Shown: positions 25,483 through 38,540, counted from the first letter of the stretch. The stretch is 64,000 nucleotides of DNA from Vespula vulgaris (GCF_905475345.1 NC_066587.1:17730058-17794057); one strand, 5' to 3'. Notes: generated from the sequence alone by a model not told the origin. Numbers and translations are program-made.

Positions 25483-25657
25483 CAGCGTTCTCCTGAGACT
25501 CGCGAGTACTGTCTTCCATTTCTTGATGATTCCTTTTGTGATTAGCCAGGCCGAGTATAGCATCGATGCTGTGTCGTGGTGTGCTGCTGGTTGGTTTAGG
25601 CAGGACGATGTCCTGACTGTTTTGCGAGCTCGTTTCAACGAGCTGCTGCGAATCCAT
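25483..25657 (-). CDS. Rx: Rx retinal homeobox protein, exon 1 (N-terminus with octapeptide)
   Basis: This exon encodes residues 1-58 of an Rx/Rax paired-like homeodomain transcription factor, a nuclear DNA-binding regulator of eye, brain and head development. The key mark is the octapeptide HSIDAILG at residues 29-36, the engrailed-homology-like repression motif found near the N-terminus of Rx proteins. The rest is polar and probably disordered (Ser, Gln, Glu, Thr). The start is a true ATG, giving MDSQQLVE; the frame stays open for some distance upstream, so an earlier start is not excluded. The exon ends AAC GCT G before a GTACTC donor, which is a weak donor. The single left-over G joins GT at the start of exon 2 to make a Gly codon, so the junction reads SQENA-G-ENSC. 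The homology and in-phase join make the exon assignment fairly secure. The exact start and any 5' untranslated exon are unknown. Confidence 0.86.
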
Positions 25658-26066
25658 CGCCGTTCGTGAAATTTGACAAAAATTCCGTTCGAAGACGAAG
25701 AACTAATTTCACTCGAGTCCTCGTCAGTTTGTACGATTTATTTTCTTCCGTTTTTGTTATCGTTCTGTTGTTTTTTCGTTGCTTCTCAAAAAAAAAAAAA
25801 TCGACGTAATAATTCACTTTCTATTTACGCGAGAACACGTTGCATCGTTGGTACAACGAGGGCCGATCATTTTCTTTTTCTTTGTATTTTTTCTTCTTCC
25901 CTTTTTCTTTTTTTTTTTTTTTGTCAATAAATACGAAACTCACGTCCGATACGTATCATTAATATCGTTCGTCGATCACTCGTTAAGATTTACAAGGTCA
26001 CAAGGTAACGGCAACAAAACGATTTGCATTCATAGTCAATTAATTATGATAATATATATATATATG

Positions 26067-26107
<41 letters not shown>

Positions 26108-26304
26108 ACTATACGTATAAATCACTATACTAACTTCTTTCTCGACTTCGTTTCTTCTTCTCTTTTTTCTTCTTTTACGTTATATAAAATCAAATCAAAG
26201 CGTATGTCGCGACGACGTTTCCACGAAGGATAGCACGTTGACACGGTCCATCGTTGATCGCGACGTATTTCTCTTCCCTTCTTCTCTTTCTCTCTTCCTT
26301 CTTC

Positions 26305-26336
<32 letters not shown>

Positions 26337-26657
26337 TCTTATTTTCACCGCACACAAAAAAGAAAACAGAAAACCTTATCGATCATCCTACAGAAATAAA
26401 TAATAATTCTCCTTCAACGAATTATCCCTCGTCATTGTTTCACGTGCGAACGGATTATTAATTTCTTTCTTGATGTTCAAAACTCGAAGGATAGCACTTT
26501 TATTTCAAATATATACAGATTTCAAATACATCACTTACTTCGATTATGAGATATTTAAGAGCGTGTGTCTGTGTCGATACTGGTCGATCGAACTTTTCGA
26601 AAGAAGTCTTGCCGTTGGATCGATTGCGATCTATACTTTTCTCTCTTCTCCCTTCTC

Positions 26658-26695
<38 letters not shown>

Positions 26696-26909
26696 TTCTC
26701 TCTCTCTCTCTTTCTCTCTCCGTCTCTCTTTCTCCCAAAATAAGTGTCGTCGTATGTAAGGGTCGATGCTTTGAGGAGAGCGTGCGTCCTACTCGAGGAC
26801 TAGCCGGCCGTCGTCTAGCGGGGTGGCCTTTGTTGCAGCTGCACACAACTACTCACTTAGGGAAGCACGATATCGTGAGGGAAGAAAGAGGTGGGAACCC
26901 TGATTGAAA

Positions 26910-26975
26910 TGGTATTGGGCGTGGCTTAGAACGACCAATGGTAGGGAAGCTCGAGGTAACTACTAACCAATCGTA
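26910..26975. promoter_or_regulatory. CCAAT/GC-box cluster 1.3 kb upstream of Rx
   Basis: ATTGG (26914-26918, an inverted CCAAT), GGGCGTGGC (26917-26925, an Sp/KLF-type box), CCAAT (26935-26939) and CCAAT (26967-26971) fall within 60 bases of a GC-richer segment (26750-27230). They could be proximal promoter elements of Rx if its transcript has a longer or spliced leader. No TATA/initiator pair was seen on the minus strand. Confidence 0.3.
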
Positions 26976-27247
26976 ATCAAGATAGAGGAACATGGCGAGA
27001 CAGTGGTGCTCAATCATAGTGAAATTTTCATCTTTATCCAACCCCTGCCGATATCAACACGGTGGGGGAGAGTTTTCGGCTTGCGTTAGACTCCGAAGCG
27101 GAGATGGGAGGGAGGAAAGGAGGGTACGGGTAGAATACGGTAGGGTGGGAGTTGGGAGGTTTGAGAGGGGTGGAATGGTCGAACGACGAGTTTTCTTCTG
27201 GCTTCTGTGACAACGTACGCGGGTTTCCAGTCCTCTTCTACGTCTAC

Positions 27248-27287
<40 letters not shown>

Positions 27288-27356
27288 CTCTCTGTGTATT
27301 CGTGTATGTGTATGTACGTCTATCTTCTACTCTATGAGTCTATGTACGTTTGTGTA

Positions 27357-27406
<50 letters not shown>
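27248..27406. repeat. (CT)n and (AG)n inverted pair
   Basis: CT run at about 27248-27282 and AG run at 27360-27406, about 78 bases apart. Confidence 0.85.
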
Positions 27407-27409
<3 letters not shown>

Positions 27410-27777
27410 AGCTCGTAGACGTGCGCAAAAGCGAACGTACGTAGAGGGGTGGTTCTCACTGATGTACAAACGTTCTCGCAACATACGCACGTATATCCAC
27501 GTGAATATATGTATACGTGCATACACATATACAGAGAGAGAGGGAGAGAGAGAGAAAGAGAGAGAGACAGAGAGACGTGTAGACACGTATACGAAATACG
27601 CGTAGACACAAAGTGTACAGAGGGTGCCCGGTGTGGGTTGATTCTTGCGGCGGATTCTGGCATCCCCTGTAATTGCCAGAAATGAGGTAAAGCTTACCGC
27701 TTACGCCGAGGCTTCTATGCTCCTGTGTACATACCTATGTAGGTATATACAATACTTCGTGAATTTTAGAGACTAAG

Positions 27778-27835
27778 TAAGTAAGCAAGTAAGTAAGTAA
27801 GTAACTACTTACGTATGTAAGTACGACGTACAATA
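27778..27835. repeat. (AAGT)n with inverted CTTAC units
   Basis: About eight AAGT units followed by CTACTTAC and GTAAGTAC, able to fold back. Confidence 0.75.
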
Positions 27836-28014
27836 CGAACTGTATGTATATGTATTCGTATCAATTGATCTCGATAACTAACTTTTTTTTTCTCCATTCA
27901 TCCGACCGATTTCGTTTTAAGAAATAAATCGAATTACGATAATTCGACGATCGATTATCTTCTCTTATTTGTACGTTTAAGTATATACAGGCATGCATAC
28001 GTATATCTATATGC

Positions 28015-28015
<1 letters not shown>

Positions 28016-28063
<48 letters not shown>
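28016..28063. repeat. (AT)n microsatellite
   Basis: About 23 AT units. Confidence 0.9.
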
Positions 28064-28064
<1 letters not shown>

Positions 28065-28757
28065 CTATCGTTAGAAATTACTTTCAAACGAAGTTTCGAT
28101 CGATCGAACGAAATTACGTAAATGAATCTGTTTGAGTGAGAATTAAACGGCAAAAATGTTCTTTTTTCATTTTATATTCCGAACTGAGGAACGTACGAAT
28201 TTTGTAGTTTTATCTTTTGATTTGAATTTACCATCGAAAGGAATTTTCGTCGATTCGTCGTCGTGGAAACGAGAGTGTGTGCGCGCGTGCCTGTTTCTTT
28301 GTGTGTGTAACTATGTACGAAAGAGAGAGAGGGAGAGAGAGAGAGAGAGAGAAAAAGAAGAGTGGATAACAGATTTTTATCCGCAGCGTTCTTTCCATGA
28401 GTTTTCGGGATTTGCCTGGTGACAAAGCAGCAAAAACCGGGAACGCTTTTCCGGTTAGCAGAACGGCGCGCGTCCGGCTTGGAAATTGTTTCTTTTCCAT
28501 TCCCGTAGACCAAAAACCAACGAGAGGACACAAAATAAATCCCTGTTTCCCATTCCACGCTCGATTCCGCGTATCGTCGTTACCATTTGGCGTTTTAGCC
28601 TGGGGGGAAGTGTACGCCCACAAAACCGCGCGACAAAAGATATCCGCCTCTAGCGAAACAGTAGCTTTGCTCAAAATCGATCTAACTATATCGAGCTAAA
28701 TTATACGTTGCGGATGAATTCCCGTTTGGCCGTTATAGGAAAAGGACTTTCCTTCTT

Positions 28758-28759
<2 letters not shown>

Positions 28760-28823
<64 letters not shown>

Positions 28824-28836
28824 GATATATATATAT

Positions 28837-28870
<34 letters not shown>
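28760..28870. repeat. (TA)n and (TATG)n microsatellites
   Basis: About 28 TA units, a short mixed link, then seven or more TATG units. Confidence 0.9.
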
Positions 28871-29653
28871 TATTTCTATTCTACAAACTTTCCAATACGA
28901 TGATACTAAGATACTGTTTCTGATGATTGAACTTAAGGTGAAAGATTTTTTAAATTGTTCAAAACATTGAATATATTGAATACATATATGTGTGTGTATA
29001 GAGAGAGAGAGAGAGAGAGAGAGGGAATTACCATTCCCAACTGACTATAATTTGTCAAATATTCTGCTATTTCATAAAAATTATCTACTACTTAAAAATA
29101 AAATAAATTTCTTCACGCATTAACTTTAATTGTAATTTATTAAAAGACTCTTCGAAATTGTAAAAAGATCAATTAGATATCAGATATAAAAGACGAACTA
29201 GAAAAGAGAAAAAATTTTTCTTTGCGTCTAATTTAAATAAATGTCCCGTGTATCGGCTATGTAATAATTTGAGAAAGGATTGACACGTGCAGTTAGAAAG
29301 TAACTATAACAAGACCGTAAGGGATAAAATCTCGATAAAGGGTCTCGAAGGACAACAATGTTCCCACGAGCGTGCCGTGTCACGTGGAATTTACTTATCG
29401 GCTCTCGCGAATATTCGAAGAGTCGACGAGTCCTCGACAACGCCATTTTCCACCCCGCTCAATCTCGGCCACCAATCTAGCTCGTGGCTCCAGCATAGGG
29501 AGATAGAGATAGCAAGAGAGACCGTACGTGTGTGTGTGTGTGAGAGAGAGAGAGAAAGAAAAGAGAACCTGGAGAAAAAGCTTTTAAGTCCCTCGTGGAA
29601 ATCAGATCACAGTTGCATTTAACCGGATCCCACTTACAGCGATAAATATCTGA

Positions 29654-29655
<2 letters not shown>

Positions 29656-29706
<51 letters not shown>
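29656..29706. repeat. (AG)n microsatellite
   Basis: About 25 pure AG units. Confidence 0.92.
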
Positions 29707-29708
<2 letters not shown>

Positions 29709-30255
29709 AGGAACCAAGATGTGGAATTAGATCAGGCACATTTATTTTCTAACCTCAGCTCCTTCGATCCTATCCCTTCGGCACTTTACTTCCAGTTTTA
29801 GCTAATTTCGAACAGTCTGATCTTTCGACTCTAAACTTTTAACAGGGGTTCTTTTTTTTTTCTCTCTTTCTCTTTTTCTCTCAAGTGGCTCGATGGATTA
29901 CTAACAGACGTTGAAAAACTCAGGTAGCTACGACGGTTAAACGGTTACGACCGTCCTCGTATTTGGAGCAAAGAGTGCCTATCTCGAAATGGATAATCGA
30001 AACACTCTTAAGCTACTTTTGTTAAGGCCCGGTAGCTTGCGAACCTATATTTTGGAAAAATGATGTTTCCATTTTGTGCTCGAGAAGTAAGCAGGCTATA
30101 ATCAATGTAACGATATCCTCGAAAGAGGTGGAAAGGAAGAAAAGCTTTCTTAAAAAATCCTTTCGAGTATTCGATGAGTCATATAGATTCGATCTTTAGA
30201 TATAACTGAAGTAATACTTATTTATGTTTATTTATCGAGGTCGATTCGATTTCTT

Positions 30256-30492
30256 TTTATTTATTTATTTATTTATTTATTTATTGTCTCTCCTCATTTG
30301 TTTCTTTTATCACGAAAAGTAACATCGCGTCGTGGGAAAGTTAAATAAATCAAAACTCGTATCATTTGTATCCGTTTAAACCAGGTGAAGGAGAGGGGAA
30401 AAATTAAAAGCAAAAAAGAAAGAAAGGATGTAACAAAATAAAAAGACGAAACATAAGAAAATAAATAAATAAATAAATAAATAAATAAATAC
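30256..30492. repeat. (TTTA)n and (AAAT)n inverted pair
   Basis: TTTA units at about 30258-30285 and AAAT units at about 30463-30491 are inverted copies roughly 178 bases apart. Confidence 0.75.
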
Positions 30493-30625
30493 ATTAGAAA
30501 AGTAGATCGCAATATCCTACCTACGAGAAAAGAAAATAAATTTGTATTCTTTGATATTTTTATCGAATCGTAGGATCTATTCGAAACGTTAGAATTTTAC
30601 GAGAATATAATAGCGTGAAAGAAAC

Positions 30626-30658
<33 letters not shown>

Positions 30659-32745
30659 AAGAGAGACAGAGAATTGAACGCAGAGAATCGGCAAACAAAG
30701 TAAGTAGTGGTAGATCCGATCGAGCGATATTCTTTCAATTTTCATTCGTATGTTTGAAAACCGTTCTAGCAAAACGAAGCGGATTCTCGACTTCATTGTA
30801 AACACATTGTCGGTCTTTAAGGTCCGGCTCGATCATCCGTTCGCAACAATGGCGCGTGTCCTGTCCGTCGAAAGGAGCAACGTTTATTCTCCTTCTCTCT
30901 CTCTCTCTCTCTCTCTTTACTTCTCTCGTCTCGAGAAAAAGGAGAGAAAACAGTTTAGCGAAAAATCTGACGCGAGCCGACTTGAATAAAAGCGACTGAA
31001 CGACAATACGAAAAGGAACAAAATGGTAGCTCGTTTCGTTGATCAAGAGAGAAATTGTTAGAAGATGAAGAAGATGAAGAAGAAGAAGAAGAAGAAGAAG
31101 AAGAAGAAGGAAGAAGAGAAGGAGAGGAGAGGAGAGAAGAAAAAGAGAAACGCAGCTGCGTGTGCGACGGACGGGGAGCTCTCAGATGACCGAGATAAGT
31201 CTAATTTCGTTGTGACGGCCATTGAGAAAGTTTCGCTAGAGAATCATGAGATAATCCGCTCCAATTTTCCCCTGGGCGATCCGTTTTATCCGCAGAGAAA
31301 AAGAGAGAGAAAGAGAGGAGTGAGAGTAAGTGAAAGAATGAGCGAGCGAGATGAAAGAAAATTCTTCTTGTCTCTTCGTCGTGTCGTGAGGTGCGAAGAA
31401 GAAAATGGTGGTATTCTTCGTAATACCGGTAGCCACGAATTCGAATCGACGATGTCACCAATAGAAAAAAGATAATGGAGTATGCTATTTTTCCTATGTA
31501 TATAAATAAATACGCGCGCGTGTGTGTGTGTGTGTGTACATAAATACATAAATACATATATATATATATATATATAAATATGTGTGTGTATGTCTCATTC
31601 TCACTTTCTCTCTCTCTTTCTCTTTCTCTTTCTCTTTCTCTTTCTCTTTTTTTTCGAAATAGAGAAAGAAAAGCTTGTTTGGTGCAGGGAAACCGCGGGT
31701 GGTGTTTTCCTTCCCATTGTCGAACTCAGACAGATCTCACAACAGGTTTTTACTAAGACTAAATTCTACTGCCACGGTGGTTGGTCCATCGAGAATGGTA
31801 TTTATTTCTTAGTACACAAGGATCTTGGGATTTCCGACGCTTAATCTCTTGTCTATTATAGTATATTTGTAGAAAGAGAGAGAGAGAGAGAGAAGGAAAA
31901 AGGAAAAAAGAAAGAATACCTCATAAAGGAAAAGACATTCCGTTCTTAAGAAAAATCGAAATCATTTCTCAAATATTTCTTAATACTTTCTCATTCCATC
32001 TTCGATCGTATTTTTTTCAAATCCTTTAAATATTCCTCTCGAAATAAATAAGGTATCATATTGATCAACGCATTTGGAAGAATTTTAAGTATTGGCAAGT
32101 ATCTGCAGAATTTGTAAAATTTAATCTTTTATGTATGAGATTAAAAGCATTTAAAGAAAAATGAATACATTAAAACTCTCTCTCTCTCTTTCTTCCTCTC
32201 TCTCTAAATAATCTTTTTCAAAACATGTTGAAAATACTTCGTAAACGATTGACCGCAATTCTCTTTTGTTTCACAAAACACGCAAAAAAAATAAGAAGAA
32301 AAACCAAGAAACAAGAACAAGAAGGAAAAGAAGAAGAAATATAAAAAAAAAAAAAAAAATAGAAACGCGAACGTAAAAAATTCGTCGATCTCTCATTCGA
32401 CGCGTTAAGTATTTAAGTGGGTACTTACTTGCCTACTTACCCGTTCCACGAAGTCGAATTAAGAGAATAAAAAAAAAATAACGAGAAAAAACAAAACAAA
32501 AAAAGTACAACAGAAAGAAGAAAAATAAATAAAAACGAAAAAGAAGAAGAACTCGATGGCTTCAATCCTTACGATTGTGCCAACCTGGAGCGTCTTTAGA
32601 TATATAGAACAGGATGAAAATCGGTGATAGTGCGCAGCACATTCGAAGAACAAATTACGTTCGCAGGCCACAGGACAGGGACAGGATAGGACAGTATAGG
32701 ACAGGACGAGATAGAGCGTCATCGTCGCTCCCGTTTGCAAAGGGC

Positions 32746-32756
32746 TTCTCTCTCTC

Positions 32757-32807
<51 letters not shown>

Positions 32808-32823
32808 CTCTACCTCTATCTAT

Positions 32824-32864
<41 letters not shown>

Positions 32865-32942
32865 CGAGCCCACCTACCAGCCTTCTCCAGCTATCTCATC
32901 TTCTCCTTCCCCCACCATCTGACTCTGTTTCCCTTCCTCCCT

Positions 32943-32983
<41 letters not shown>
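32746..32983. repeat. (CT)n cluster
   Basis: Three CT runs (about 32746-32807, 32828-32859 and 32946-32983) separated by short unique sequence. Confidence 0.88.
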
Positions 32984-32987
<4 letters not shown>

Positions 32988-33110
32988 TTCATCTCTTGAT
33001 CCTCCTCTCGCGTTCCACCATCCGTGGTACTCCAGCTTAATTAACTGTGTATACACTGCCGTCAACTCCTACCGTTGTCTTGCTCCCGCCAATTGGAGCC
33101 CAGTACCGTT

Positions 33111-33130
33111 TCACAGAGAGCGAGAGAGTA

Positions 33131-33172
<42 letters not shown>

Positions 33173-33382
33173 TGAGAGAGAGACACACACACACACGCAC
33201 CGACATACACGTGGGTGTGGATAAGTGTACGTGTGTACGTAGAAATAGCTTGACACACACAGGTAAACGATGCTAGCGACACACGTAAACGAGGTATCCC
33301 CGTTTAATTCTCGCGGCATGATTTCATCAAGTCAACCATCTCTGTACCTTCTCTCTCTCTCTCTCTCTCTTTCACTCTCTAT

Positions 33383-33425
<43 letters not shown>
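33111..33425. repeat. (AG)n-(AC)n and (CT)n inverted cluster
   Basis: AG run 33111-33183 followed by AC units to about 33197; CT runs 33350-33425 in the opposite sense. Confidence 0.88.
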
Positions 33426-33428
<3 letters not shown>

Positions 33429-33962
33429 TCTTTTGCTCTATCACTTCTCCTCGAATTTACTCTTGTCTCGGTATCTCTCTTACAACCTTCTATCTCTATC
33501 TATATTTCTATCTCTATATCTCTATATCTTTCTCTCTCGATCTTTCTATCCATCTGTTTCTCTTGTTTTCTCCTTCTCCTTGTCCAAAATCCTCTCTCAT
33601 CTCACGAATTTCGTAATGAACGGCAACTTGACAATCTGAGAGACGAGGGATCATCGTTACTAGCGTCAGGTTAATCTGTCAGGAACAATAGAGAACGCGT
33701 GGGGAGTCCGGAAATGAAACGCTCCGACTCTCAGGCTCGATTTGAGAAGTTAACAAAGTCTCTATGTGTTTATATGTGTGTACGTGCGTCTCTTTCTCTT
33801 TGTGAATGTGTGTATGTGTGTATGGATCCAAAAGATGACCGACCAAATGGTCACTTGCTTTTGGAAACGTTTATCTTTTTGTCGATACCTTTCCTAATGG
33901 TCGCTTTCCAAATGTTTCATATTAATTTTCTCGAGTTTAAATCATAAATTATTTCAATTTCA

Positions 33963-33963
33963 G

Positions 33964-34010
<47 letters not shown>
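33963..34010. repeat. (AG)n microsatellite
   Basis: AG run ending in GTGAGTGAGT. Confidence 0.9.
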
Positions 34011-34013
<3 letters not shown>

Positions 34014-34838
34014 GTGAGTTAGTAACGTCATCGTTATTTGTCACTGCAACGTCATCGCATTGCCCTTGACCGTCCGAACGTCCATGCTTCGAATCAATAT
34101 CACATATTTTACATGATCGAAAACGTGGTTTCGTTACCACGAATAAAAGCCACTTCGAAATATATACTACATGGTTACGTATGTATTCACGTATGTACGT
34201 ATCGATAAACCTGCGAGTATATCTGTACATTATAAGTAAAAAGTATTTCGTCGAAAGGCGAGATCAATTGAAAAATTTCGTCGTCTCGTTAAATAAATAC
34301 GAGTGTTTAAAATTAGGAAGGATTATTGATACAGATTTATCTATCAAAATTATTCAGCTTCCAACGTTAGAGATACTTCAGTTTTCTACGGGATATCTTA
34401 AAAAGCACCATAAACTAAAATTAACTCTTCAATGAATGCCGATGGTTTCTTTTTCTTTCTATTTTCTTTTTTTATTTTTAAGCGGTATAAATAAGTGCAA
34501 GAAAAGAAAAAGAGAGAAAGAAAGAAAGAGAGAAAGAGAGAGAGCGAGAGAAAGAGAGAGACAGAGAGAGTAGATAACTATAGAAAAAAATCGAAGAGAA
34601 ATCTTTCCGACGATGCCGATGGTGTTATCGCCTCCGTTCTGTCTGTCGACGATAGTAGACGAAAGCGTGAGAGGGAGAGATGGTAAGAGAAGTAGTGAGG
34701 TGGTAAAAGGGGGAGGAAGAGACGATGGGTGGGTGGAAGAGAGATAGGACGAGGTGAAAAAGCGATACAGATAGAAAGAGGGGTGTTAAAAAGAGAGAAA
34801 GAGAGATCAACTGTGTATATCAGCGAGCATATAGAATG

Positions 34839-34869
<31 letters not shown>

Positions 34870-35499
34870 GAGAGAAAAAGAACGATTTGGCGCTGTACAA
34901 AAAGCACAAAATTAAATTTCGGGTCCCCCTTGCGTACGCAATATACGAAGCTCGGGTATGTTGGGCGCGAAGCGGGAAGGGACAGTGGAGGTCCTCTCTC
35001 TCCAATGGCGTTTAGCGGTACGTTAACTATCATTCGGTCTCTCCTCCCTGGGGCCAATCCGCTAACCCGTGTTTACCGATGCCCCGGGCGTTGTTAAATA
35101 AACTATGGGACCGTGTCCCGGGGTCAGACGATCACTACGTGCGATTAAAAGCATGAAACATTCTGAGAAGCGTGTAGTCGGTCTAACGTTAAAGAACGAT
35201 TTATGGTCGGTAGTTGTCAAATGATACCGTCTATAGGATATAGTATAAACATTTGTTGCATGTTATATTATATATATATGTATTTGTTGTTATATGTATA
35301 TATATATATATGTATGTCTATGTAAGTGGAACGAATCATTGGTTTTCAGTTCGAACGAGATCGTTTATTATCGTCAAGATAGGTCGAGATATTTGTCATC
35401 GTTTTTATTCCATTATAGACTTATACAGATTTTTCTTCTTCTTTTTTTTATATGATCATTAACGCGAGAAAATTCGCCATTACGAATTTAACTATATAT

Positions 35500-35505
35500 A
35501 CATAA

Positions 35506-35555
<50 letters not shown>
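35500..35555. repeat. (TA)n microsatellite
   Basis: TA run with TACA edges. Confidence 0.88.
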
Positions 35556-35562
<7 letters not shown>

Positions 35563-35835
35563 CGTATGGTATATATATGATGGTTTATCGAACAAATGGT
35601 ACTATTTAGTTTATAAGTAACGATAAGGTGAATCAGATTTGAAATCGATTTGAGTAAAAGTTTTTATCGGCAAATCTGATCCCGTCTCCGCAGATGGACA
35701 TTCTTGTTTCCTGCTGCGTGCATATGCCAAGGATAGGAGTGCACGCTTTAAACTTGCGACGTATTTATCTCTGTTGGATACCTTTGTAGCCAACATGGGT
35801 CTACTCTTTCGTGCCATGTGTTCCCTTTACCTTTC

Positions 35836-35836
35836 T

Positions 35837-35896
<60 letters not shown>

Positions 35897-36059
35897 TTTT
35901 CTTTTAACTTATCTACTTACTTATTTTTTTCTTCTTTTCCCATTTTCATTTTTTATTTTTTCGATACGCGTTCTCCTCCCGTCGATCACGATATCTTTCC
36001 ATTCGTTCGTTTCTTGCTATCTCGCGATCATCCGCAACTATTATAAAGGAAAGGACTCC

Positions 36060-36111
<52 letters not shown>
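35836..36111. repeat. (CT)n and (TA)n microsatellites
   Basis: CT run 35836-35889 and TA run 36064-36111, separated by T/C-rich sequence. Confidence 0.88.
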
Positions 36112-36114
<3 letters not shown>

Positions 36115-36242
36115 CCACTTCGTAATTCCTATGACGATTAAATCGAAAACGCGAAATCGTTTAATTCCTTTATCGTTAATACGTCATTACGCCCACCATT
36201 CCGATATAATTTTCAATTTACGTTCGCCGCGCTATTTCATTC

Positions 36243-36275
<33 letters not shown>

Positions 36276-36419
36276 TTCTCTATCTCTATACATAAAATAA
36301 AGCGGCCATTTCATACGATAATTTCTCCGACGGTTTATAGATCGATCGGCGATTAACAAAATTCGACTGACTCGATCGAGTCACTTTGCTTATTTATCTC
36401 GATCGACAAATGTATGTAA

Positions 36420-36452
<33 letters not shown>

Positions 36453-36920
36453 CGTACATAGATACATACATATATACGTATATACATTCTGAAAAAAAGT
36501 GATTCAATGTTTTCGTTAGATTTCTTTTTCGGGATTTACAACAAACAACAATAAAAATGGAAACGAAAAGAAAAAGAAGAAAGAACAGGAATCAAAAATC
36601 TGCAAAATTCCGAGTAGTTCAATAAAAAGATATAAAAAATAGAAAAAAGAGATATGAACTAAAAGAGAAGAGAGAGAGAGACAGAAAGAAAGAGAGAGAT
36701 AGAAAAGATGTGGTAGGATGGGAGAAAATTCGCTTGCTCGCATCCGACGAAATCAGTTCTTTTTCATCGTCGCCTATTCGTAGAGAGCAAGGAGTACCGA
36801 GAGCTCCTTTCGCGCGAGGGCAAATTCACGCGTTCGCACGCGACCGGGCTTTATGGTGAACTCGGCTTTACAAATCCGATGTGTTCAGCGGCGTTGTGCG
36901 TTGGGATTCGGGAGGAGAAA

Positions 36921-36928
36921 GAGTGAGT

Positions 36929-36978
<50 letters not shown>

Positions 36979-37285
36979 AAGAGAAAGAGAGAGAGAGAGA
37001 GAGAGGAGGAGGAGGAGGAAGAGGGAGAAGAACGAGCGCCCTCCGCCAGCCATGTTTGTGGGTTTATAAATTGGGTACGGCGCTGGGGATTTTTCTATTA
37101 GGACAAAATTGGTTCTTTCAACCGCCACCAGAGTGGGCTGCCCTCCCCCTCCTCTTCACCACCCTCTATCACTCTCTCACTCTCTCTCTCTCTCTCTCTC
37201 TCTCTCACTTTGCCTCACCTTTCATCCCTCTTTTCCTCGCTTCCTCTTTTCTGCTTTCCCTCCTCTATATCTCCGTCTCTCTTTT

Positions 37286-37318
<33 letters not shown>

Positions 37319-37330
37319 CTCTCTTTCACA
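36921..37330. repeat. (AG)n then (CT)n inverted cluster
   Basis: AG/GAG purine tract 36921-37026 and CT tracts 37159-37330 flank about 130 bases of unique sequence. Confidence 0.85.
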
Positions 37331-38399
37331 TTCTCTCTTCGTTGAATTGCGAGGGAGGAGTGGAACGGGATGATTTGCCAGGGGCGGATAGAGAGAGAAG
37401 AGAGAGGAGGAGGAGAGAATAAAGAGTGAGAGAGAAAGAGCAAAGAGTAAAAGAGAGACAGAGAAGGAAAGAGAGACAGAAAGAGAGAGAGATAGAGAAG
37501 GGATGGAACGCGACGAGAGCGTAGTGGTAGGGTGGAAGCTCTCAAAAGTCGATATTTCCGTCACCGCTGTTATCGGTGTTTCCTACATTCCGTGTCCAGC
37601 GTCGTCATAAACGAGGTTACCGTTCAAAGTGCCGCCGCCGACGCCAACTACGACGACGAGGGTTCCGAAGAAACCTTTGGCATCTCTAAGTCTCGTCGAG
37701 GAGGAGGAAGAAAAAGAAAGAGAAGAATAAGATGATGATGATGATGAAGAAAAAGAAGAGGAAGAAGAAAAAGAAGACTCTTCGATCCTCAAATACGTTC
37801 ATTATTTCTTCCTCTTTGACAATCATTCTCGAGATACTCTACCAAAGCAGCTTTCGATCCGAAGCAACTTTGGAGTTATCTCGAAAAATGCGATAAAAAA
37901 AAAAGGAAAATAAGAAAATAGGTAAAAGAAAAATGAAACACCCCTGTCGATATAATAAAAAAGATGAAGAAATATTTTCGTTAGAAGTAAGTAGGTATGT
38001 AGGTGTATGCATATATGTACGTACATACGCGTAAATAGCTACTTACATATTTTCTTCTTTTATCCGATATGTTCATCTCGTTCATTCTCTCGAAGAGAAT
38101 AGTTAAAGAGGGAAATTTCTGAGAACCTAGGCGCGCGCGCGCGCTCGCAAGGATGGTCTTCAACGAACGAAGAGTAAATTTTGTTAAACGTTCGCGTGGA
38201 AAGTAGATATAAACGAGGAGATTGAGAATTTAGGTCAGCGAGCAAAGTAACGTTGAGAGTAAGAGAGAAAGAGAGAGAGAGAGAGAGAAAAAGATAGCGC
38301 GCGAGCGATTAACCTCTTGATATAAAATAATTAATCTCTTACTCTACGAATTTACTCAAGCGAATGGGTATTAAACTATCCATTCGGTTATAACTTTGG

Positions 38400-38540
38400 A
38401 ATAGCTTAGAGCAGTTTATCGCGAGTTTAGGTGTTCATGGTAGCGTATCGTCTGGGGCCAACTTGATTTTATACAACCGCTTAATTAAGCGTTTGCTCGG
38501 CTCGATGGAAATTAATTTAATAGGAAAGCCGCTTAAATGG
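38400..38540. promoter_or_regulatory. possible regulatory block with a 14-base palindrome around TTAATTAA
   Basis: CGCTTAATTAAGCG (38478-38491) is a perfect palindrome, and CGCTTAA recurs about 45 bases later beside AATTAATTTAAT. The block is free of simple repeats. It lies in the intergenic region between Rx and the aminotransferase and could bind homeodomain dimers. Confidence 0.25.

Noticed and set aside
28228..28699. Overlapping complex frames on both strands (148 and 100 codons)
   Set aside because: The sequence is not low complexity, but neither strand matches a known protein and no good exon boundaries are seen. It is more likely a noncoding island.
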